A stretch of DNA of 46,278 nt from CAJPPJ01 sp963545265 (GTDB lineage: Bacteria; Bacillota_I; Bacilli_A; RF39; UBA660): contig CAUUHY010000006.1 in NCBI GenBank assembly GCA_963545265.1, positions 1-46,278 on the forward strand, given 5' to 3'. Position 1 is the stretch's first letter. Each line of letters begins with the position of its first letter. Below the pieces are notes generated by a model. It was given only the letters and a program-made list of their open reading frames with translations, was not told the origin of the DNA and ran no database searches. Positions 7,757 through 16,422 of this stretch are shown piece after piece. A program made the position numbers and the translations under genes.

Positions 7757-8887
7757 TTATTTTACTAATTTATTCCACGCTATTGACTTAGAACTAGTAA
7801 CTGTATTAAACACTCTATCAATTTGTCTTATTAGAACTCTTGCTTTACAAGTAAGAGGACTATCTGGATAGTTTAAAAAGTCGTTTCCTCCTGTAATACT
7901 TGGTCTCATAAGTCTTGGAAAGAGTGTTGCTCTATCTTCTTTGTAATTTTTTTGTCCATAATCTGCTACAAAATATGCTTCCCTAGAATTTCTATAATTA
8001 AAACTTAATGATGAATTAGTATTTCCATAAGTAAATCCAGCTGGATTACAAGTTACATATTCAGTTTCTGGTGATGCTGGATACATTTTGGTTTCAATAT
8101 AATTATCAATATAATGTAATATTTCATGATGTAGAGTTTCCTCATATAAATAATTACTTGTTGATATACTTATAACTACATTACTTAAAAATTCACTATC
8201 GCTTAAGCCATATAAACCTCCATTAATTCTATCTAATATATTAAGACTAAGTGACATACCATTAGAATTAAACTCTTTGAAAAATCCCGTTGGATATCTT
8301 GATAAAATATAATCTATTTCATTTAAAACCTTTTTTAATTTCTCTTCATCATAAATTGCCGTACCTGTTGTCCATCCAACTCTAGTTCTACTTTGATCTC
8401 TTACCAAAAATTTAACTCCATATCTAGAAGTCATAGCAGCTATTTTTTCATCATTTAATTGTTTAAGTGTTTTTTCAACAGGCTTAGGTTTTGGTGGTGG
8501 TGTTCCAGTATTTGGTTTTACTTCTTCTACTGGTTTATTATGTTTCTTTTCTTCAATATTTGTTTTTGTTTTATTAACTGGTTTATTATTTGGTTTTGCT
8601 TCTTGTTTAGAAGTTTTATCTTCATCTTTTTTATTATTTATCTCTTCTTTTTTAGATGAATCATCTTTATTTTCAGTATCTTGTTCTACTATTTTTTTAT
8701 CTTTTTTATTAGATTCTATATTCTCTTTTATTTTTGAACCATTACTTTCATTAATATTAATATTTTCTTTTCCTTCATTATGTTTTTTCATATCTTTTTT
8801 AATAAATAAAAATATTAGCGACATTGTTAATGTAATGAAGCTCAAAAATCCCATCAATATAATTAAAAACTTCTTTTTATTTTCCAT
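7757..8887 (-). CDS. Membrane-anchored extracellular zinc metallopeptidase (putative)
   Basis: This 376-residue protein has one N-terminal membrane segment (about 7-29). A long charged, low-complexity Lys/Glu/Asn linker follows (about 32-140, with a PPPKPKP stretch), then a globular domain. That domain holds HEILH at residues 254-258, a HExxH zinc site, and a later YKEDRATLF whose Glu is a likely third ligand. This resembles bacterial single-domain gluzincin-like peptidases displayed outside the cell. AAGGTAGGG precedes the ATG, and a perfect palindrome sits just upstream (8900-8918). The substrate is unknown. It lies downstream of the secretion operon but behind that operon's terminator. Confidence 0.75.
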   Translation of the reverse strand: MENKKKFLIILMGFLSFITLTMSLIFLFIKKDMKKHNEGKENININESNGSKIKENIESNKKDKKIVEQDTENKDDSSKKEEINNKKDEDKTSKQEAKPNNKPVNKTKTNIEEKKHNKPVEEVKPNTGTPPPKPKPVEKTLKQLNDEKIAAMTSRYGVKFLVRDQSRTRVGWTTGTAIYDEEKLKKVLNEIDYILSRYPTGFFKEFNSNGMSLSLNILDRINGGLYGLSDSEFLSNVVISISTSNYLYEETLHHEILHYIDNYIETKMYPASPETEYVTCNPAGFTYGNTNSSLSFNYRNSREAYFVADYGQKNYKEDRATLFPRLMRPSITGGNDFLNYPDSPLTCKARVLIRQIDRVFNTVTSSKSIAWNKLVK

Positions 8888-8899
8888 AACCCTACCTTC

Positions 8900-8918
8900 T
8901 TATGATAATATATCATAA
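8900..8918. promoter_or_regulatory. Perfect inverted repeat in the 5' region of the metallopeptidase gene
   Basis: TTATGATA and TATCATAA flank a 3-base centre, just upstream of the ribosome site of the 7757-8887 gene and overlapping its -10-like TATATT. The symmetric 8-3-8 layout fits a dimeric repressor operator. A hairpin in the leader RNA is the alternative. Confidence 0.45.
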
Positions 8919-8982
8919 AGATTTTAATAATACCATTTATCCAATTGTTTTCATTATTAATTTACCGTAATTTTTAAAATAT

Positions 8983-9012
8983 AAAAACACATTAGTTTTA
9001 TTAATGTGTTTT
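8983..9012 (-). terminator. Terminator of the secretion-type operon
   Basis: ACACATTA and TAATGTGT form a stem overlapping the stop codon of the 9001-9675 gene, followed by a T-run on the minus strand. The sequence is almost the same as the tracrRNA terminator. Confidence 0.75.
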
Positions 9013-9675
9013 CTTCTTAATTATATTATTTTTATCTTTATAAATAGAATCACTATCTATACATCCTCTTACACTAGATAAAGGATAAATATTAGTATTT
9101 CTACCAATAATAGTACCGGGATTTAATATAGAACCACAACCTACTTCTACAAAATCTCCTACTATAGCACCTAGTTTTCTTAAGTTTGTATTATATTCTT
9201 CATCTTCTAAATGAAGTACTACATTTGTTTTATCACTTTTTAAGTTAGAGGTAATACTAGAAGCTCCTAAATGAGCTTTATATCCTATTATAGAATCTCC
9301 TACATAACTAAAATGTGGTATCTGTGCATCATTAAATATTATAGAATTTTTAAATTCACAAGAATTCCCTGCTACTACATTTTTACCAATTATAACATTT
9401 CCTCTAAAGAACGCTCCAGGTCTTATATCAGCATTTTCACAAATAATAAGAGGTCCATTTAATGTAACATTACTTGTTATATTAACTGACTTATGAATCC
9501 ATATATCATCGTTTATCTTATTGTATTCTTCACCTAATCTAGAACCAAATTCTATTATAAAATTAGATATATCTTTTAATACTTCAAAAGGATATACAGA
9601 TTTTTTAAATAAAGACTTTGCTATAGTTTCATCAATATCTAATAATTTTTCTATCTTAATATCTTCTTTTTTCAT
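9001..9675 (-). CDS. Left-handed beta-helix (hexapeptide repeat) transferase-like protein, GlmU C-terminal-like
   Basis: After about 60 helical residues, this 224-residue protein consists of hexapeptide repeats of the isoleucine-patch type (IWIHKSVNITSNVTL, ADIRPGAFFRGNVIIG, GSILNPGTIIGRNTNIYP). The order IRPGAFFRG, then EFKNS, then GAIVGDFVEVG resembles the acetyltransferase half of GlmU and UDP-GlcNAc-pyrophosphorylase-like proteins. The nucleotidyltransferase half is absent. It may acylate a sugar nucleotide or other small molecule; the substrate is not evident. It is last in the long operon, 3 bases after the preceding gene, with only a weak ribosome site, so it probably depends on coupling. 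Confidence 0.75.
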   Translation of the reverse strand: MKKEDIKIEKLLDIDETIAKSLFKKSVYPFEVLKDISNFIIEFGSRLGEEYNKINDDIWIHKSVNITSNVTLNGPLIICENADIRPGAFFRGNVIIGKNVVAGNSCEFKNSIIFNDAQIPHFSYVGDSIIGYKAHLGASSITSNLKSDKTNVVLHLEDEEYNTNLRKLGAIVGDFVEVGCGSILNPGTIIGRNTNIYPLSSVRGCIDSDSIYKDKNNIIKKKTH

Positions 9676-9678
9676 ATC

Positions 9679-10896
9679 TTACATTTCTTCTTTATAATAA
9701 GCATTTACTATATTTTTAAAATTATAGATAAATTCATTATTTTTTATCACTTCTTTAATACCATATTTATTTTTCTTATAAACTATATCATTTTTAATAA
9801 AATAGATACTTCCATTACTTATAACTGCATCTTTTATATCTTGATCACTATATAAAAGTATTTTATTATTTATATCTTTTTTACTTACTTGGTAAAACTT
9901 CCAATCTTTAGTTATAAAATAATAATTTCTTGCATTTTGATAAACCTTAATATAATCATATTTATTTAATGCTTTATATCTTCTTACAGGAAAGAGCACT
10001 TTATTTGTTATAAAATCATTAATATTTTTATCAATCCAATTTTTTCCATCAAAATATTTAGCATCCATTTTCTCCATTACAGATCTATATGGATCTATAA
10101 CATACTGTGTATCATCTGTTCTATTTACTAAATATAGTTTGTTATCTACTATTCCCTGTACATATAAAGTCTTAGATGATGGATAATCAAAATTAAAATA
10201 ACTATGAGTATTTTTTCTAACATCTATTATTTTAAATCCATCTATTAAATCATCTTCAGTATATTGAGGAAATATTAAATAATTATTTATCATATATGAA
10301 AGTTCATTATAATAAATATCTTTATTATTAGTAGTAAAATAATTTTTCTTATATCCTTTAGTAGATAATTCTGCTATATAGTGATATTTATATATATAAA
10401 TAAATTCATTATCTTCTATATTTTTATAATAAAAATTATTTTTTTCATCTACTACATCACTTTTATTATAAAGTTCATTATCAACATAATTATTAAAAGA
10501 TTTAATATTTATTATGTTATTTACTAATACTTGATCAATTTGTTCATTATTTTGATAACATCTTACATAATTATATTTAACTTTTTTTAAAAATTTTAAC
10601 ATAATACACGTAACATTATCTTTTTCTTTTATCTCAATATCTTGTACTATCTTCTTTTGATGATTAAAGAAATTACTTATATCATAATTAAATATTTTAT
10701 TTCTATATTCTAAGTTAATCGAATAAAAATCATCTTCCTTAGTCTTTTCATATATTTCATTTATTTTAATCTTTTCACTATTTTTAATCATTTCATATTT
10801 TATATCGTGATGGTTATAAAATACTCCTATTAAATATTGAATAATTAAAAATACTATAGATAATATAATTGCAGTATAGAATGCTTTTTTTATCAT
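9679..10896 (-). CDS. Membrane-anchored extracellular protein of unknown function
   Basis: This 405-residue protein has an N-terminal membrane segment (about 5-26, FYTAIILSIVFLIIQYLIG). The large outside domain is rich in Tyr, Asn and Asp, with alternating short beta-type blocks such as TLYVQGIVDNKLYLVN, YYFITKDWKFYQV and GSIYFIKNDIVYKKN. The spacing suggests beta-propeller-like blades, which is inference only. AGGGGAAA precedes the ATG. It follows the nuclease gene by 9 bases in the secretion-type operon, so it may work at the cell surface with that apparatus. I do not recognise a family. Confidence 0.7.
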   Translation of the reverse strand: MIKKAFYTAIILSIVFLIIQYLIGVFYNHHDIKYEMIKNSEKIKINEIYEKTKEDDFYSINLEYRNKIFNYDISNFFNHQKKIVQDIEIKEKDNVTCIMLKFLKKVKYNYVRCYQNNEQIDQVLVNNIINIKSFNNYVDNELYNKSDVVDEKNNFYYKNIEDNEFIYIYKYHYIAELSTKGYKKNYFTTNNKDIYYNELSYMINNYLIFPQYTEDDLIDGFKIIDVRKNTHSYFNFDYPSSKTLYVQGIVDNKLYLVNRTDDTQYVIDPYRSVMEKMDAKYFDGKNWIDKNINDFITNKVLFPVRRYKALNKYDYIKVYQNARNYYFITKDWKFYQVSKKDINNKILLYSDQDIKDAVISNGSIYFIKNDIVYKKNKYGIKEVIKNNEFIYNFKNIVNAYYKEEM

Positions 10897-10905
10897 TTTC
10901 CCCTC

Positions 10906-11526
10906 TTATCTAAACTTAAAAACTTTAGATATTTGTGATAGTAAATTAACTATACTTTGTAATGTATCTGTTATATTTTCAAGTATATTTTTATTTTTTG
11001 ATTTTTTAGATGTAGTAGAACTACTACTTTCTTTTTGCCATAAACCTTTTTTATCTTTTTTAGCTTTAGTTTCTAATTCTTTTAATTCTTCTACATATTT
11101 ATATTTACCATATAAATATTCTACCTTAGCATATCCATTTTCCACTAAATCTTTTTGAAGTAGTTTATCATCTAGAAAAACCCATCCTAAATTTCTACCA
11201 TATCTATCATTTCTATCACTTTTATTATCGTATTCTATTTCTATATTTTTAGCTTTTTCTAACCTATTACATGTATAGTTACTTGCTTCTTTACCATAAA
11301 ATTCTACACCCTTTTTAGGACTTTTAGTTTCAGGTGTATTTACTGCTAAAAATCTTAAAGTAAATACTTTATTATTTCTTTCAAATTTAGCAGTATCACC
11401 ATCTACACATTTTATAAATTTCACTTTTTCTTTAGTATTAGCAAATACTATTATAGGTAAAACTAAAAAGAATATTAAACTCCTTTTAATTATCGAAAAA
11501 ATCATCAAAGAAATCGTCTTCTTCAT
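10906..11526 (-). CDS. Secreted staphylococcal-nuclease-like (thermonuclease) enzyme
   Basis: A signal-peptide-like start (MKKTISLMIFSIIKRSLIFFLVLPIIVFA) precedes an SNase domain. Domain motifs are KCVDGDTAKF, LRFLAVNTPET, the RYGRNLGWVF arginine and a closing KDKKGLW. This family degrades DNA and RNA outside the cell. The site residue usually Asp in the (I/V)DTPE box is Asn here (VNTPE). The C-terminus adds a Ser/Lys tail and a hydrophobic helix. I chose ATG 11526 because GAGG lies 9 bases upstream; an ATG at 11541 is also open. The start lies inside the end of the coupling-protein gene, so translation is probably coupled. Confidence 0.85.
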   Translation of the reverse strand: MKKTISLMIFSIIKRSLIFFLVLPIIVFANTKEKVKFIKCVDGDTAKFERNNKVFTLRFLAVNTPETKSPKKGVEFYGKEASNYTCNRLEKAKNIEIEYDNKSDRNDRYGRNLGWVFLDDKLLQKDLVENGYAKVEYLYGKYKYVEELKELETKAKKDKKGLWQKESSSSTTSKKSKNKNILENITDTLQSIVNLLSQISKVFKFR

Positions 11527-13612
11527 TAGATAAAACCTCATTTACTTCTTTTTCTATTTTCTTAGCATCAACAGAATTTTCTTTATTATTTACATTAGGA
11601 GAAACTTTTAAAGGAACTTCTATTTTTTCTAATTTAACATCTGGTTTAATATTAGCTTTCTTGTTCTTTTCTTCTAACTCTAATAATTCTATTTCTTCTT
11701 CTATTTTAGAAATCATAGAATCAACTTCATCAATTTCTTTCTTCTTTTCCTCTAAAGTTGATTTTATTTTTTCTTCTTTTTCTAATTTAGCTATTTCTTT
11801 AGATACATCAAAATCATTTAAAAAGTTATTATAATTACTTCCCTTATCAAAAAAGCTAGGTCTTTTAAATTGATCTTCCTTAAATAAAGAACTTGTAACA
11901 CTTTCTCTTTTTTCTTCTCTTAATTTTTTTACATATCCTTTTAAATCAAATATTTCTAATTTTTTCTTTTCGTGGACTGGATAATCCATAAGTTCAAATG
12001 TTCTTCCCCAGTCCATTTTAAAATTAGGTGTTAAAGATGTTTTAAAAGCATCAAATCTATGTCTTTTAACTATAACATCAAATTCTTTTAATTTTTGTAA
12101 ATCACTTACTGTAACTAAAGGAGTTGATGCTGTCTTATCATCTTTTTTACTTTTTACTTCTCCACACATCTTAGATATTTCTTCTAATGCTTGTAGTTCA
12201 GTTGTAAGTAAATAAACTAAGTTACCACAGTTACCTTTAATAGTTTCTGCTATTTCTTTTCCATAAACTTGATTTAATTGAGCAAAGTTTTGAATAATAA
12301 AAGTAAGTCTTATTTGTCTACTTCTTGCTGCAGTAATCATACTAGTAACATCTTTTAATTGTGGCATATTAGCAAACTCATCTAATAAAAAGTTAGTTCT
12401 AACTGGAAGCTTACCACCATTTTCAAATGCTACGTCTATTAATTTTTCATAACATTGTTTTACAAATATTGTAGTCAAAGCGTGATATGTATTTTTTTCA
12501 TCGTGAACTATTATAAATACAGCAGTTGGTTTTCTTCCGATATCTCCCATATTAAAATCACTACGAGATAACATTTCACTTAAATTTTCTCTAGTAGTAA
12601 ATATTTTTAATTTTTGTTTAAACATAGAAACTATACTACCTTTAGTTTCACTTGGAGCATTAACCGTTCCAGATAAATTACCATAAATACTAGATGTTTT
12701 ATCTTTAGAGTTCATATATTCTTTTAACGCTTGAACTCCTTCGACTTTTTCTTCACCTACTGAATCCATATAAGCTACAGAATTGATGTTTATTTCACCT
12801 TTTTTACCATCTTCAAATAAACTTTCTACAAGACCAGCAAAATAATCTCCTGCTGTATTTCCCCAGAAAACATCGTCAGTTTTTTCTTCATGTAACATAT
12901 TTGCAGCTAAGTCATCTATTAACTCAGTTGCTTTATCTTTATTACCACTTTTATATAATTCATATGGAAGATCAAGTGGATTCCAACAATTACCTCTTTG
13001 AGGATTTCTAAAGTTTAATACAATTATATTATATCCTCTTGCTTTAAGTAATCTTCCTGTCTTTTCATATATTTCCCCTTTAGGGTCAGTAATTATCATA
13101 GATTCTCTTTTTTTAGCAAGAAGTTTTACCATAGGTAATATTACACATTCAGTCTTACCACTTCCTGTAGTACCAATTACTAAATTATGAAAGTTAGTAT
13201 TATCTACATAACATTCATCTTTATTCATAATAAGAGGAATACCAGCTACATCTGCATCTCTTGCTTTAGGATCTACTCTTTTTAAAGCTTGTTTAAAATC
13301 GCTTTCTTTAACCCATTTTGAATAACCCGTAGTTGGTTTTGCACCTATTTCAAAACCAAAACCTTTTTCTCTTTCAAAAAAAGTTTTTTCTACCATTACA
13401 AAAGTTGCAACAATAACTATAAGAGTAATACCTATTGTCGTAAATAAAAGTGGTGGTATAAGTCCTGGAAAAGGATTTAAACCTATTAAAGTATTTTCAC
13501 TTGCTAAAGAATTAATATTTCCTACACCTATTGATACAGTTAAAAACAAAAATAAAGAAAATATTAATAATTTCATCATATCTTTTTCTTCTGCTTTAAA
13601 TTTTAGTTTCAT
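11486..13612 (-). CDS. Type IV secretion coupling ATPase, VirD4/TraG family
   Basis: This 708-residue protein has two N-terminal membrane segments (about 13-34 and 50-74). Walker A is GTTGSGKT at 147-154. The TraG/VirD4 signatures ITDPKGEIYEKTG and WNPLDLPYELY follow, then Walker B LLDEFANMPQL and AARSRQIRLTFIIQN. The family sits at the membrane and delivers DNA or protein substrates to a type IV channel. The C-terminal 150 residues are an acidic/lysine coiled-coil tail ending EEDDFFDDFFDN, a possible substrate-recruiting region (inference). It overlaps the preceding gene by one base, and the nuclease gene begins inside it. Confidence 0.95.
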   Translation of the reverse strand: MKLKFKAEEKDMMKLLIFSLFLFLTVSIGVGNINSLASENTLIGLNPFPGLIPPLLFTTIGITLIVIVATFVMVEKTFFEREKGFGFEIGAKPTTGYSKWVKESDFKQALKRVDPKARDADVAGIPLIMNKDECYVDNTNFHNLVIGTTGSGKTECVILPMVKLLAKKRESMIITDPKGEIYEKTGRLLKARGYNIIVLNFRNPQRGNCWNPLDLPYELYKSGNKDKATELIDDLAANMLHEEKTDDVFWGNTAGDYFAGLVESLFEDGKKGEININSVAYMDSVGEEKVEGVQALKEYMNSKDKTSSIYGNLSGTVNAPSETKGSIVSMFKQKLKIFTTRENLSEMLSRSDFNMGDIGRKPTAVFIIVHDEKNTYHALTTIFVKQCYEKLIDVAFENGGKLPVRTNFLLDEFANMPQLKDVTSMITAARSRQIRLTFIIQNFAQLNQVYGKEIAETIKGNCGNLVYLLTTELQALEEISKMCGEVKSKKDDKTASTPLVTVSDLQKLKEFDVIVKRHRFDAFKTSLTPNFKMDWGRTFELMDYPVHEKKKLEIFDLKGYVKKLREEKRESVTSSLFKEDQFKRPSFFDKGSNYNNFLNDFDVSKEIAKLEKEEKIKSTLEEKKKEIDEVDSMISKIEEEIELLELEEKNKKANIKPDVKLEKIEVPLKVSPNVNNKENSVDAKKIEKEVNEVLSNEEDDFFDDFFDN

Positions 13613-14601
13613 TAACCATTCTCCTTGTTTTTATCTTTATCATATATTTCTAAATTATCTCTATATTTATATATATGCGTTAATAATTCATCTTTTGTTT
13701 TTTCTTTATTTATAGAGTCTTTAAATTTATCTTTATAATACTCTTCTAAAAATATAGAATCTATCATATTCCAATAAAATATAGATCCACTATTATCATT
13801 ATTTAAAGTACCTTTTTTATTATCGATATTATATTTAACTATATCAGTAGTTAAATTACAATTAAAATTTTTATCGTTTTTTTCTAGATCATCTATAGTC
13901 GTAGAATTTTTTTCATCATTTCTTGCGATTTGTCTTTTGGTCTTACTAAATAAAGAACATTTACTTTGTCTTTCAAGTTGAAAAGAAGCAAGTATATTTG
14001 CATATTTTTCATTTAATGCTTCATTTATTTGTTTATTTTCTGTACTATCTGAAGGATTAGTACTGTAAAAAGACGGATCTTTATCAGCAAGAAGCACAGC
14101 AAGAAGCAGATATCTATCTACATCTACATTATAGTCTTTTTTATATTTATTTACTACATTATCAACTATACTATATATTTTGTTTGATGTGGTCCTTTCA
14201 CTAGTTGTTTCTGTTGACTTATTTAAAAATGGAACTTTTACATTTACTGCTGTACCTATCAAAAGAATAAGTAATGGTACAAAAAATATAAATACTATTA
14301 TAAGTAAAATTGGAACTAACAAATGAAGTTTACTAAGTGTTGTTGCTACATTTATTGCTGTTCTTGCTTGATCTATTTTATTTTTTAAATTAGCTGGAGT
14401 ATATCCGTTAGGATAACTATATGAAGATGATGAACTTGAATTCTCATTTTCTTCACTTACTTCATCTTTTATAGAATATTTTTCTATCAAGTTACTACTA
14501 GTTGGCATAGTAACTTTTCTTTGTACTTTTTCTTTATCTATATTAGATGATTTAGAAAAAGAAGAGTAGCTATTTACTCTTTTTTTAAATTTCTCATCCA
14601 T
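13612..14601 (-). CDS. Membrane protein of the secretion-type operon, unknown
   Basis: This 329-residue protein has a cytoplasmic, Ser-rich N-terminus, one strong membrane segment (about 95-117, LLVPILLIIVFIFFVPLLILLIG) and an outside C-terminal domain. Starting a domain with SIVDNVVNKYKKDYNVDVDRYLLLAVLLADKDPSFY is faintly like lysozyme-type folds, but no catalytic motif is clear. Its place between virB4 and virD4 homologues and its bitopic topology would fit a VirB8-like or lytic-enzyme-derived scaffold part, which is inference. AAAGGAGGG precedes its ATG. Confidence 0.75.
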   Translation of the reverse strand: MDEKFKKRVNSYSSFSKSSNIDKEKVQRKVTMPTSSNLIEKYSIKDEVSEENENSSSSSSYSYPNGYTPANLKNKIDQARTAINVATTLSKLHLLVPILLIIVFIFFVPLLILLIGTAVNVKVPFLNKSTETTSERTTSNKIYSIVDNVVNKYKKDYNVDVDRYLLLAVLLADKDPSFYSTNPSDSTENKQINEALNEKYANILASFQLERQSKCSLFSKTKRQIARNDEKNSTTIDDLEKNDKNFNCNLTTDIVKYNIDNKKGTLNNDNSGSIFYWNMIDSIFLEEYYKDKFKDSINKEKTKDELLTHIYKYRDNLEIYDKDKNKENG

Positions 14602-14622
14602 AACTACCCTCCTTTAACTTTT

Positions 14623-16422
14623 TTATAGACCTCCACCTGATCCAAACGAAGATAATTCTTCTGGTGTTGCTATAACGTTTATTCTCATTCTTCTATTACC
14701 ACAAACAAATAACGCTTCCCCTTGAGAATAAGTCTTAATACTTTCTTTTTCATTATCATTTAAATCTATAAGTTTAGCTAAATCTTCAGCTGCTTGTTTC
14801 TTAAGACCCATTATTAAATAATAAGATGCATTATCAAATATTGCTTTACCTTGTGTTATTAAATTAGGATCTGCAAAATCACTTGGTTGTTGAGTAATAA
14901 TTATAGTTCCTGTTGAATATTTTCTTGCACGACGTTGAACTTGTGCAAGGAATGCTGCTCCTAAATTATTCTTTTCACTTAATAATACGTGAGCTTCATC
15001 AACCATTAAAATAGTATCTCTATTTCTATTTAAACATAATCCCCATGCATATTTTAAGACATTGAAGAATAATGCATTTTTAACATTATTTTCAGCATTC
15101 ATTAACTCTTTAATATTAAATGTAATAAAGTCAGAGTTATGTGCTATCGTTGTCTTACCATCAAAATAATATCTAAGTTCATTAACTAAAGGTCTTATTT
15201 TGAGTTCAAGTTTTTCCATCATATCTCTTTCGTGAGTATGATCTGTCATAGCCATCATTCTACCTTTTATTGTTGTATATACATCTGAGAACGTTGGATA
15301 ATCATTTGCTGTATAGTTATAGAAATTTGTAGTATTAAAATCTATTCCAAATCTTCTATATGTATCTTGTACTACTTCAGAAAATAGTGTTAATGTATCA
15401 TCTTCCATAGATGGATCATAATACTTCATAAATGCTTTTAAGAATTGTATTGTTCCTGTTAATATAGAATTTCCTAAAGAAGCACTTTCTTTAATATCTT
15501 CTTCATCATAATCAATTACTATTTGAAGTGGATTAATCATCCCAAATTCTCCACCTTTACCTAAGTCAATTGTATCTCCACCATATAACTTAGTCATTTC
15601 TTTAAGTTCATTTTCAGGGTCAATTGCAACTATTTGACAAGAATTTCTAATATGTGTTCTAAGTAATAACTTGGCTGCTGTAGATTTACCAGAACCAGTA
15701 GTACCAAGCATAATCATATTAGCATTATTTCTATTATTTTCTTTTCTTAATTTATATAAGAATTGATTAAATAAAATAACTCCTCCAGAGAAATCTACTC
15801 CAAGTAAACATGAATCTCCTGGATCTTTAATACTATCAAAGATAAACGGATACATTGCTGCAATCGTTACTGAAGGAATCGGTGTTCCAACTCTTTCTTC
15901 AATAGAAGATGCTGGGAATAACGGTAACATTGATTTAAATACTCTTTCTTGTTCGAATCTAATAGATACTGCTTTCATTTCCATTGCTTCTAAATAGTTC
16001 TTAACTTGAACTTTTTTAAGTTCAAGTTCTTCCTTAGTATCTGCAGTAATCATTATATGCATTTGAAAATCAAATATTCTAGCATTTGAACTAGCAAGCA
16101 TATTAACAAAATATTCAAGAGATTCAAAATCAAGTCTTATTCTTTCTTGAGTAGTTTTATCTTTTTCATTTTGATATAGATTTTTTAACTCCGCTATTTG
16201 CTTATTAAGCATTTTTCTAATAGATAGAAATGGTACAGGAATATGTTTAACTACTATTTTTATTCCAGACATAGTTGTAAGTGTCGATAAATATCCTGGT
16301 GAAATAAAATTAGGAAAAGATATTACTGTAAGTATAGTTGCATATTTATCACTTATAAAAAAATCACTTGGATAAAATTGCAATCCCTTAGGTGCAAGTT
16401 CTGCTCTTAATCTTGTACTCAT
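14623..16422 (-). CDS. VirB4/TraE-family conjugation ATPase, main part
   Basis: This 599-residue protein begins LAPKGLQFYPSDFFISDKYA, the middle domain typical of Gram-positive VirB4 proteins. Walker A is GTTGSGKS at 240-247 followed by VAIDPENELKEM. Walker B is DTILMVDEAHVLLSEK, with RRARKYSTGTIIITQQPSDF downstream. VirB4 powers assembly and substrate passage in type IV secretion. The usual extra N-terminal domain is encoded by the overlapping upstream ORF (16419-16964). A GGTGGT site and an ATGA overlap support an independent start. Confidence 0.95.
   Translation of the reverse strand: MSTRLRAELAPKGLQFYPSDFFISDKYATILTVISFPNFISPGYLSTLTTMSGIKIVVKHIPVPFLSIRKMLNKQIAELKNLYQNEKDKTTQERIRLDFESLEYFVNMLASSNARIFDFQMHIMITADTKEELELKKVQVKNYLEAMEMKAVSIRFEQERVFKSMLPLFPASSIEERVGTPIPSVTIAAMYPFIFDSIKDPGDSCLLGVDFSGGVILFNQFLYKLRKENNRNNANMIMLGTTGSGKSTAAKLLLRTHIRNSCQIVAIDPENELKEMTKLYGGDTIDLGKGGEFGMINPLQIVIDYDEEDIKESASLGNSILTGTIQFLKAFMKYYDPSMEDDTLTLFSEVVQDTYRRFGIDFNTTNFYNYTANDYPTFSDVYTTIKGRMMAMTDHTHERDMMEKLELKIRPLVNELRYYFDGKTTIAHNSDFITFNIKELMNAENNVKNALFFNVLKYAWGLCLNRNRDTILMVDEAHVLLSEKNNLGAAFLAQVQRRARKYSTGTIIITQQPSDFADPNLITQGKAIFDNASYYLIMGLKKQAAEDLAKLIDLNDNEKESIKTYSQGEALFVCGNRRMRINVIATPEELSSFGSGGGL

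Noticed and set aside
8459..8659. Plus-strand frame of 66 codons
   Set aside because: It is the antisense of the Lys/Glu-rich linker of the metallopeptidase and gives only Phe/Ile/Trp-rich low-complexity sequence.
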